DNA of 64,000 nt from Aquarana catesbeiana (taxonomy: Eukaryota > Chordata > Amphibia > Anura > Ranidae), in the NCBI RefSeq assembly GCF_042186555.1, contig NC_133324.1, positions 195,567,640 to 195,631,639 of the forward strand, in the 5' to 3' direction. Within the stretch, counting starts at the first letter, position 1. The number at the start of each line of letters is the position of its first letter. Shown here piece after piece: positions 55,702 to 64,000 of the stretch. The position numbers and the translations under genes are program-made. The notes below the pieces were generated by a model, which was given only the letters and a program-made list of their open reading frames with translations, searched no databases and had not been told where the DNA came from.

Positions 55702-56139
55702 CATAGGGTACAGCATTGCACAGACTAGGACACACTTTCACAGGGTCTCCCAAGATGCCATCGCATTTTGAGAGACCCGAACCTGGAACCGGTTACAGTT
55801 ATAAAAGTTACAGTTACAAAAAAAGTGTAAAAAAAAAAAAAAAAAAAAAAACACAAACAAAAATATAAAATAAAAAATAGTTGTCGTTTTATTGTTCTCT
55901 CTCTATTCTCTCTATCTCTATTCTCTCTATTGTTCTGCTCTTTTTTACTGTATTCTATTCTGCAATGTTTTATTGTTATTATGTTTTATCATGTTTGCTT
56001 TTCAGGTCTGCAATTTTTTATACTTTACCGTTTACTGTGCTTTATTGTTAACCATATTTTTGTCTTCAGGTACAGCATTCACGACTTTGAGTGGTTATAC
56101 CAGAATGATGCTTGCAGGTTTAGGTATCATCTTGGTATC

Positions 56140-57240
56140 ATTCTTTTCAGCCAGCGGTCGGCTTTCATGTAGAAGCAATCCTAGCGGCTAATTAGCCTCT
56201 AGACTGCTTTTACAAGCAGTTGGAGAGAATGCCCCCCCCACCGTCTTCCGTGTTTTTCTCTGGCTCTTCTGTCTCAACAGGGAACCTGAGAATGCAGCCG
56301 GTGATTCAGCCAGCTGACCATAGAGCTGATCAGAGACCAGAGTGGCTCCAAACATCTCTATGGCCTAAGAAACCGGAAGCTACGAGCATTTTATGACTTA
56401 GATTTCGCCGGATGTAAATAGCGCCATTGGGAAATTGGGAAAGCATTTTATCATACCGATCTTGGTGTGGTCAGATGCTTTGAGGGCAGAGGAGAAATCT
56501 AGGGTCTAATAGACCCCAATTTTTTCAAAAAAGAGTACCTGTCACTACCTATTGCTATCATAGGGGATATTTACATTCCCTGAGATAACAATAAAAATGA
56601 TTAAAAAAAAAAAAAATGAAAGGAACAGTTTTAAAATAAGATAAAAAAGCAAAAAAATAATAAAGAAAAAAAAAAAAAAAAAAAAAAGCACCCCTGTCCC
56701 CCCTGCTCTCGCGCTAAGGCGAACGCAAGCGTCGGTCTGGCGTCAAATGTAAACAGCAATTGCACCATGCATGTGAGGTATCACCGCGACGGTCAGATCG
56801 AGGGCAGTAATTTTAGCAGTAGACCTCCTCTGTAAATCTAAAGTGGTAACCTGTAAAGGCTTTTAAAGGCTTTTAAAAATGTATTTATTTTGTTGTCACT
56901 GCACGTTTGTGCGCAATTGTAAAGCATGTCATGTTTGGTATCCATGTACTCGGCCTAAGATCATCTTTTTTATTTCATCAAACATTTGGGCAATATAGTG
57001 TGTTTTAGTGCATTAAAATGTAAAAAAGTGTGTTTTTCCCCAAAAAATGCGTTTGAAAAATCGCTGCGCAAATACTGTGTGAAAAAAAAAAAATTAAACA
57101 CCCACCATTTTAATCTGTAGGGCATTTGCTTTAAAAAAATATATAATGTGTGGGGGTTCAAAGTAATTTTCTTGCAAAAAAAAATAATTTTTTCATGTAA
57201 TCAAAAAGTGTCAGAAAGGGCTTTGTCTTCAAGTGGTTAG
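56140..57240. repeat. piggyBac-family non-coding module (copy 2 of 3)
   Basis: It shares ordered blocks with 62190-63680: GCTTTTACAAGCAG-type text, CTCTTCTGTCTCAACAGG, GGGTCTAATAGACCCC, GCGAACGCAAGCGTC, GACCTCCTCTGTAA, GTGCGCAATTGTAAAGCATG and AAGTGGTTAG at the right end. Long A and T runs. No gene. Confidence 0.7.
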
Positions 57241-57269
57241 AAGAGTGGGTGATGTGTGACATAAGCTTC

Positions 57270-58365
57270 TAAATGTTGTGCATAAAATGCCAGGACAGTT
57301 CAAACCCCCCCAAATGACCCCATTTTGGAAAGTAGACACCCCAAGCTATTTGCTGAGAGGCATGTCGAGTCCATGGAATATTTTATATTGTGACACAAGT
57401 TGCGGGAAAGAGACAAATTATTTATTTATTTTTTTTTTTTTGCACAAAGTTGTCACTAAATTATATATTGCTCAAACATGCCATGGGAATATGTGAAATT
57501 ACACCCCAAAATACATTCTGTTGCTTCTCCTGAGTACGGGGATACCACATGTGTGAGACTTTTTGGGAGCCTAGCCACGTATGGGACCCCGAAAACCAAG
57601 CACCGCCTTCAGGCTTTCTAAGGGCGTAAATTTTTGATTTCACTCTTCACTGCCTATCACAGTCTCGGAGGCCATGGAATGCCCAGGTGGCACAAAACCC
57701 CCCCAAATGACCCCATTTTGGAAAGTAGACACCCCAAGCTATTTGCTGAGAGGTATAGTGAGTATTTTGCAGACCTCACTTTTTGTCACAAAGTTTTGAA
57801 AATTAAAAAAAGAAAAAAAAAATTTTTTTTTTTGTCTTTCTTCATTTTCAAAAACAAATGAGAGCTGCAAAATACTCACCATGCCTCTCAGCAAATAGCT
57901 TGGGGTGTCTACTTTCCAAAATGGGGTCATTTGGGGGGGTTTTGTGCCACCTGGGCATTCCATGGCCTCCGAAACTGTGATAGGCAGTGAAGAGTGAAAT
58001 CAAAAATGTACACCCTTAGAAATCCTGAAGGCGGTGATTGGTTTTCGGGGTCCCGTACGCGGCTAGGCTCCTAAAAAGTCCCACACATGTGGTATCCCCG
58101 TACTCAAGAGAAGCAGCAGAATGTATTTTGGGGTGCAATTCCACATATGCCCATGACCTGTGTGAGCAATATATCATTTAGTGACAACTTTGTGCAAAAA
58201 ATAAATAAATAAATAAATAAATTGTCACTTTCCCGCAACTTGTGTCAAAATATAAAATATTCCATGGACTCAACATGCCTCTCAGCAAATAGCTTGGGGT
58301 GTCTACTTTCCAAAATGGGGTCATTTGGGGGGGGGGGTTGTGCCATCTGGGCATTTTATGGCCTT
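57270..58365. repeat. About 1.1-kb imperfect palindrome
   Basis: Arms pair about a centre near 57817. CCCATTTTGGAAAGTAGACA at about 57318 and 57711 pairs with TGTCTACTTTCCAAAATGGG at about 58301 and 57907. GTCCATGGAATATTTTATA pairs with TATAAAATATTCCATGGAC. Sums of the matching coordinates stay near 115,630 across the whole length, so the arms are collinear. Beyond it, 58366-58760 repeats the right arm directly with a period of about 400 bp. Confidence 0.9.
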
Positions 58366-58759
58366 CAAAACTGTGATAGGTAGTGAGGAGTAAAATCAAA
58401 AATGTACGCCCTTAGAAATCCTGAAGGCAGTGATTGGTTTTCGGGGCCCCGTATGCGGCTAGGCTCCCAAAAAGTCCCACACATGTGGTATCCCCATACT
58501 CAGGAGAAGCAGCTAAATGTATTTTGGGGTGCAATTCCACATATGCCCATGGCCTGTGTGAGCAATATATCATTTAGTGACAACTTTTTGTAATTTTTTT
58601 TTTTTTTTTTTTCATTATTCAATCACTTGGGACAAAAAAAATGAATATTCAATGGGCTCAACATGCCTCTCAGCAATTTCCTTGGGGTGTCTACTTTCCA
58701 AAATGGGGTCATTTGTGGGGGTTTTGTACTGCCCTGTCATTTTAGCACCTCAAGAAATG

Positions 58760-59200
58760 ACATAGGCAGTCATAAATTAAAGACTGTGTAAATTCCAGAA
58801 AATGTACCCTAGTTTGTAGGCGCTATAACTTTTGCGCAAACCAATAAATATACACTTATTGACATTTTTTTTACCAAAGACATGTGGCCAAATACATTTT
58901 GGCCTAAATGTATGACTAAAATTGAGTTTATTGGATTTTTTTTAGAACAAAAAGTAGAAAATATCATTTTTTTTCAAAATTTTCGGTCTTTTTCCGTGTA
59001 TAGCGCAAAAAATAAAAACGGCAGAGGTGATCAAATACCATCAAAAGAAAGCTCTATTTGTGGGAAGAAAAGGACGCAAATTTCGTTTGGTTACAGCATT
59101 GCATGACCGCGCAATTAGCAGTTAAAGCGACGCAGTGCCAAATTGTAAAAAGTGCTCTGGTCAGGAAGGGGGTAAATCCTTCCGGGGCTGAAGTGGTTAA
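58760..59200 (-). repeat. piggyBac conserved right terminus
   Basis: The reverse complement reads TTAACCACTTCAGCCCCGGA, then CTTCCTGACCAGAGCAC, CTGCGTCGCTTTAACTG, CACAAATAGAGCTTTCTTTT and GGTTTGCGCAAAAGTTATAG. This is the same series as the left parts of the MITEs at 5977 and 50384. Confidence 0.85.
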
Positions 59201-59600
59201 AAATAAAAACAAAAAAATCACATGTACATAAGTATTCACAGCCTTTGTCATGACACTCAAAATTCAGCTCAGGTGCATCCTGTTTCCACTGATCATCCTA
59301 AGGCCTCTTTCACACGGGGGATCCGTATGTCTGTTTTTCATCCTTCCGTTTTCGGATGAAAAACGGACTTGCATGTATCCCTATGGAGCGTCGGATGTCA
59401 GCGGTGATGGACCTGTCATCTTTCTGCTCAGCGGGGATCGGCGGAGCGATCCCCGCTGAGCAAGAGCCTTTAAGATGTTTCTACAACTTGATTAGAGTCC
59501 ACCTGTGGTAAATTCAGTTGATTGGATATGATTTGGAAAGGCACACCCCATTATATAAAGTCCCACAGTTAACAGTCCATGTCAGAGCACAAACCAAGTC

Positions 59601-60596
59601 ATGAAGTCCAAGGATTTGTCTGTAGACCTTCGAGACAGGATTGTATTAAGGCACAGATCTGGAGAAGGGTACAGAAAAATTTCTGAAGCATTTAAGGTCC
59701 CAATCAGAACAGTGGCCTCCATCATCCGTAAATGGAAGAAATTTGGAACCACCAGGACTCTTCCCAAATTGAGCAATCGGGGGAGGAGGGCCTTAGTCAG
59801 GGAGGTGACCAAGATACCGATGGTCACTCTGACAGAGCTCCAATGTTTCTCTGTGGAGAGAGGAGAACCTTCCAGAAGAACAACCATCTCTGCTGCACTC
59901 CACCAATCAGGCCTGTATGATGAAGAGGCCAGACGGAAGCCACTCCTCAGTAAAAGACACATAACAGCCCGCCTGGAGTTTTCCAAAAGGCACCTGAAGG
60001 ACTCTCAGACCACGAGAAATAAAATTCTCTGGTCTGATCAAACAAAGATTTAATTCTTTGGTCTTAATGGCAAGCATCATGTCTGGAGGAAATCAGGCAC
60101 GGCTCATCACCTGTCCAATACCATCCCTACAGGTGGTGCATGCTGGTGGCAGCTATGGGGATGTTTTTCAGAGGCAGGAACTGGGAGACTAGTCAGGATC
60201 GAGGGAAAGGTAAATGCAGCAATGACAGAGACATACTTGATGAAAACCTGCTCCATAGCGCTCTGGACCTCAGACTGGGGTAAAGGTTCATCTTTCAACA
60301 GGACAACGACCCTAAGCACACAACCAAGATAACAAAGGAGTGGCTACGGGACAGCTCTGTGAATGTCCTTGAGTGGCCCAGCCAGAGCCCAGACTTGAAC
60401 CCAATTGAACATCTCTAGAGACATCTGAAAATGGCTGTGCACTGACGCTTCCCATCCAACCTGATAAAGCTTGAAAGGTCCGGCAAAGATGAATGGGAGA
60501 AACTGCCCAAAAATAGGTGTGCCAAGCTTGTAGCATCATACTCAAAAAGACATAAGGCTGTAATTGGTGCCAAAGGTGCTTCAAGAAAATATTGAG
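59601..60596 (+). pseudogene. Tc1 transposase pseudogene (element D)
   Basis: From 59601 an open frame of 150 codons gives SKDLSVDLRDRIVLRHRSG, YRKISEAFKVPIRTVASII and the hinge TTRTLPKLSNRGRR. It ends ARLEFSKRHLKDSQTTRN-KILWSDQTKI with the first catalytic Asp, then TAA at 60051. Downstream pieces in other frames include FGLNGKHHVWRKSGTAHH, QQDNDPKHTTKIT (second Asp) and NPIEHL (Glu). All three catalytic residues survive, but frames are broken. It is the best-preserved Tc1 gene here. Confidence 0.85.
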
Positions 60597-60831
60597 CAAA
60601 GGCTGTGAATACTTATGTACATGTGTTTATTTCGTTTTTTATTTTTAATAATTTGCAAATATTTCAAATAAACTTCTTTCATGTTGTCATTATGGGGCAT
60701 TGTTTGTAGAGTTTTGAGGAAAATAATACATTTAATCTGTTTTGGAATAAGGCTGCTGTAACAAAATGTGGAAAAAATTAAGCGCTGTAAATACTTTCCA
60801 GATGCACTGTAGTTCTGTTATAGAACAACTA

Positions 60832-61040
60832 TGGCTCGGCTCACACTGCCGCGACCTGCGGTGCGACTTTGCCAGGCAACTTCCTGGCAATTTTCTGGCG
60901 ACTTGAGTACTACTTTGAAGAAACTTTGAAGCACCATTGAGGGCAGGTTTACACATGTTCGGTGCAAATATCCCCTCCATTTTCACTGCGAATTTCCAAA
61001 GAAGCTGTTCAGCTGCAAAACGATTCAGATACAAATTTTT
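60832..61040. repeat. Truncated copy of the GGCTCGG-TTCACAC MITE family
   Basis: It starts ATGGCTCGGCTCACACTG-CCGCGACCTGCGGTGCGAC, like the 48187-48450 element. Its right end is not found. Confidence 0.5.
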
Positions 61041-62190
61041 GGAGCTGCATAGCTGGTTGTTAAGGAGCAGGCTGGGAAGCCGGCCGCCACGTCCCTAACA
61101 ACGGATGGCTCATCAGCTTTCAGCAGAGTTCCCCGCTGACAGCTGAATGTGAAAAAAAACATTGCTGGCAATAAAAAATTGTGAAAAAAACAACGTGGGG
61201 TCCACGCCAAAATAAAAAAAAACATGGTTTGGGGTCTCCCCCCAAAATCCATAACAGACCCTTATTTGAGGATGCAGCCTGGCAGGCCAGGAAAGGGGGG
61301 GGTGAGCGAGCGCCCCCCCTCCTCCCAAAAAACATGCCAGGCCACATGCCCTCAACGTGCTCCCCCACCACAAAGCACCTTGTCCCTCTGTTGATGGGGG
61401 TGGGGCTTTGCAGGCAGGGGGCTTAGCTGAATCTGGAAACCCCCTTTAACAAGGGGGACCCCAGATCCCGGACCCCCCATGTGAATGAATATGGGGTACA
61501 TTGAACCCCTACTCATTCACCAAAAAGTGTTGAAAAGAAATAAAAACACAGACAGTTTTTGACTATTTCATTATTACAAAAAACAAAAACAAATGTCCCC
61601 CAATGTAAATCCAGCGTCAGTCACAATAAATGCCGTTGCCGACCCGAAAAAAAAAAAGCTACGCACCCGTTGCTGGCTCTCACCAGCTGACAGTTTTTAA
61701 ATAGCTAAGGGGCGGAGCAGAGCCCCCCTGTCCTTAAGCACCCCCCATGTTGAGGGCATGTGGCCTGGCATGATTCGTGAGGGGAGGGGGCACTCGCTTA
61801 TCCCCCTCTTTCCTGGCCTTCCAGACTGCAGGCTCGGATAAGGATCTGGCATGAATTTTGGGCCCGTTTTTACAAAAAAATGGCTCGGATAAGGATCTGG
61901 CATGAATTTTGGGCCCGTTTTTACAAAAAAATGTGGCGTGGCACTTCCCCTCAAAGTCCATATCTTTAATTTTTTGTGTTGTTTCTCCCACATACAACAA
62001 ATTGCAGGGGCAAAACGACATGTAAATGATGAAAGATGATTGGCATGTGTAGTGTTCACGCATATTAAAGGAGAACTCCAGGCAAAAACTTTTCCCCATG
62101 TCCTTGTTGCTGATATCCTACCTTCACTGAATATGCCATCCATCTTCTTGTTAGTTCAGTAGTTGCTGTGAAATAGTTTGGTCATTTTCA
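61040..62190. repeat. Interspersed repeat, family of 9860-10330
   Basis: Blocks GGAGCAGGCTGGGAAGCC, CAACGGATGGCTCATC, GCTGACAGCTGAATGTG and GATGCAGCCTGGCAGGCC correspond, partly reversed, to 9860-10140. A 51-bp direct duplication starting CTCGGATAAGGATCTGGCAT lies at about 61832-61932. Further right (61970-62190) the MITE-like GAACTCCAGGCAAAAAC text occurs. No coding domain is recognised. Confidence 0.5.
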
Positions 62191-63679
62191 AATAAAACCG
62201 TTAATCCTATTATAATCCTGGCTCCTATTTAAGCCAGCTAAGCAGCCGCTCGGCTGTTATTACAAGCAGCGGGAGGGGGTGTCTCCCCCACCCTTCCCGC
62301 CACCTTCCGCGGCTTGCCCGGGCTCTCCTGTCCCACCAGGAGGCCCGAGCGACCAGCCGGCACATTCGCCAGCTGGCCGGAGACCCGAACGAAGCCAGAA
62401 TCAGCTTTGATCGGGTCTCGGATCTAGTAACACGGAAACGATGTCATGAAATCACTTCCTGTTTACTGGAGCCTTAAAGGCGCCAAATTTAAAACAGCCA
62501 AACTTGGTGTTTTTGAATGTTTTTAAGTGCAAAAAAGGGATTTGGGGTCTTATAGACCCCAGATCCCTCCATAAAGAGTTCCTGTCGCTGCTTATTACTG
62601 TCATTCATTATGTTTACATTCCTTGTGACAGCAATAAAAGTGATAAAAAACAAAAATAATTTAAAGGGACGGTGTAAAAATAAAAAAATAAGAAAACATT
62701 TTTTAAAACTCCACATCCCTTCGTGCTCGCATGCAGAAGCGAACGCATACGTAAGTTGTGCCCGCAAATGTAAACAGTGTTCAAACAACACAAGTGAGGT
62801 ATCTCCACGATCCTTAGAGAGAGGGTAATAATTTGAGTACAAGACCTCCTCTGTAACTCTAAACTGGTAATCTGTAGAAATGTTTAAAGCATCGCCTGTG
62901 GAGATTTTTTAAGTACCGTAGTTTGTCGCCATTCCACGAGTGTGCACAATTTTAAAGCATGACATGTTAGGTATCTGTTTACTTGGCGTAACATTATCTT
63001 TCATTTTATACAAAATAAAAGGGGCTAACTTTACTGTTTTTTTTTTTTTTTTTTTTTTAATTCATTAAAGTGTATTTCTTCCAAAAAAGTTGCATTTGAA
63101 AGACTGCTGCGCAAATACAGTGTGGCATAGAATATTACAACAGTTGCCATTTTATTCTCTAGGGTCTCTGCTAAAAATATATATAATTTTTGGGGGTTCT
63201 AAGTAATTTTCTAGCACAAAATACTGATTTTAAAGTGGAGTTCCACCCAAAAGTGGAACTTCCGCTCATCTGATTCCTCCCCCCTTCCGGTGCCACATTT
63301 GGCACCTTTTGGGGGAAGAGGGGAGAATATACCTGTCTTTCACAGGTATCCTGTCCCCACTTTCAGCCCTTGACATCACCACTCGACTCCCTCCTCCTTC
63401 TCCTGCCGCCGGGCCAAAAGGAGAGAGAAGCAGAGCCTCGCGCATGTGCAGTAGGGTACCGGCACAAAGCCGTAAGGCTACACTACCGGGTTCCCTTATC
63501 CGCAATGGAAACATCAGCTGGGGGTGCCGACATCGCTCCAGGTAAGTGTCCGATTATTAAAAGTCAGCAGCTGCAGTATGTGTAGCTGCTGGCTTTTAAT
63601 TTTTGAAATGGTGGGCAGACCTCCGCTTTAACTTGTAAGCAACAAGTGTCAGAAAAAGGCTTAGACATGAAGTGGTTAA
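62190..63679. repeat. piggyBac-family non-coding module (copy 3 of 3), ending at TTAA
   Basis: Collinear with 56140-57240 and 23060-23765. It ends GCTTAGACATGAAGTGGTTAA at 63676-63679, a typical right end of this family. The left boundary is not clear (a TTAA occurs at 62201). A second MITE is nested at 63230-63631. Confidence 0.65.
63230..63631. mobile_element. TTAA-bounded MITE nested in the piggyBac module
   Basis: TTAA at 63230 is followed by AGTGGAGTTCCACCC. TTAA at 63628 is preceded by GACCTCCGCT, giving AGTGGAG/AGCGGAG inverted ends. An internal hairpin AAAAGTCAGCAGCTGCA / TGTAGCTGCTGGCTTTT lies at 63558-63598. The module sequence continues on both sides (CAAAATACTGA ... ACTTGTAAGCAACAAGTGTCAG). 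Confidence 0.65.
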
Positions 63680-64000
63680 AGATGTCCTCACTGTATCCAT
63701 GATATTGCATAGAAAAAGCTAAACTTTTCCCTCTGTCTATCCTTATGTGCGAAGCCCTAATTGGATTTTTTGTGGATGCTACCCTTTTACAGTTTGCTAA
63801 AGACATGTTAAAAGGAGCTTAATGCTCCACCTTTTGTCTCAAAAGAATACCAAATAATAATATACAATATGTTATTATTCACTATATAAACTTTTTTTTT
63901 ATGACTATAATAAAGAAGAAAAAGGATTTTTAGCTGTGTATGACGAGTATTATATCAATATGCCATTACTTTTCTGTACAATGTATTACATTTGGAGCTA

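Larger units (their letters stand above)
53279..59200. mobile_element. 5.9-kb piggyBac element inserted at TTAA in Tc1 D
   Basis: TTAA is duplicated at 53279-53282 and 59197-59200. The ends are TTAACCACTTGCCGACCG and, reverse complemented, TTAACCACTTCAGCCCCGG. A subterminal hairpin with arms GGGCAGGCA and TGCCTGCCC surrounds 53329-53370. From left to right are tandem repeats (54140-55250), only the C-terminal end of a transposase (55480-55701), a non-coding module shared with 23 kb and 62 kb, a 1.1-kb palindrome and the conserved terminus. Most transposase coding sequence is missing, so it is non-autonomous. Confidence 0.9.
53118..60809 (+). mobile_element. Tc1-like transposon D, split by a piggyBac element
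   Basis: The outer ends CAGTGCATCCGGTAAGTATT and (reverse complement of the right end) CAGTGCATCTGGAAAGTATT match. The match continues for about 200 bp through ACAGCCTT, CTCAAAA-TCTACAAACAAT, CCCCATAATGACAACGTG and TTTGCAA up to the TTAA where the piggyBac element begins. It resumes right after 59200 with AAATAAAAACAAAAAAATC and ACATGTACATAAGTATTCAC. Without the insert the Tc1 is about 1.77 kb. A short GC-rich block at 59303-59465, starting GCCTCTTTCACACGGGG, is a further insertion or MITE fragment. Confidence 0.9.
35430..64000 (+). other. commd10: commd10 intron 2 (continues past the window)
   Basis: Inferred from the intact donor at 35430 and the absence of any sequence matching the expected next COMMD10 exon (acidic SFSEEEEE-like start). 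All elements listed from here to the end lie inside this intron if the gene continues rightward. 36263-37440, 39116-40388, 47955-48186, 48450-49140 and 63680-64000 contain no feature I can support. Confidence 0.7.

Noticed and set aside
59601..60053. Intact transposase gene
   Set aside because: Only the N-terminal 150 codons are open. The frame ends at the first catalytic motif and the rest is frameshifted.
35430..64000. Further commd10 exons
   Set aside because: I looked for the acidic SFSEEEEE-like start and the C-terminal COMM domain phrases on the + strand and found none.

Overview
This is vertebrate nuclear DNA, most likely from a true frog (ranoid anuran). Two conserved host genes are visible as spliced exons. 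The rest is dense, nested mobile-element sequence: piggyBac, hAT, Tc1/mariner, Ty3/gypsy, DIRS, Penelope-like and LINE copies, many MITEs, mini- and microsatellites. The frog assignment is inference from this repeat mix; 'vertebrate' is firm because of the two genes. No bacterial or organellar gene, CRISPR array or convincing tRNA/rRNA was seen.

Host genes. Both run on the + strand. The last two coding exons of arl14epl (ARL14 effector protein-like) are at 5276-5412 and 11125-11350, with a poly(A) signal at 12846. About 11.6 kb further on, commd10 begins: its first coding exon is at 24488-24519 in a GC-rich promoter, its second at 35339-35429, and the remaining 28.5 kb lies inside its intron 2. 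ARL14EPL next to COMMD10 in the same orientation is also the human 5q23 arrangement. The neighbour therefore identifies both genes and separates arl14epl from its paralogue arl14ep.

Layout. 1-3510: decayed Ty3/gypsy element with other LTR pieces inside it. 3516-5170: higher-order tandem array. 5413-11124: arl14epl intron full of MITEs. 11351-12870: 3' UTR. 12870-24200: intergenic, with a Mutator-like MITE bounded by a perfect 10-bp duplication, a LINE tail and a 2.7-kb hAT element holding a near-identical copy of its own flank. 24200-24560: commd10 promoter and exon 1. 24812-28530: fold-back, a hAT element with a large internal minisatellite, and further arrays. 29852-35033: three Tc1 elements in a row. 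35339-35429: commd10 exon 2. 37440-39115: Penelope-like element with its RT motif inverted relative to its endonuclease and a MITE at the RT end. 42350-42870: DIRS recombinase remnant. 43213-47954: near-complete piggyBac element with a 601-codon transposase broken by two stops. 49861-51392: Tc1 with a piggyBac MITE inside. 53118-60809: Tc1 split by a 5.9-kb piggyBac element that contains a 1.1-kb palindrome. 60830-63680: more piggyBac-family and other repeats.

The genes do not form an operon. Mobile DNA has expanded the introns and the intergenic space while the exons and splice sites remain intact. Target-site duplications and insertions-in-insertions give a relative order for several transposition events.
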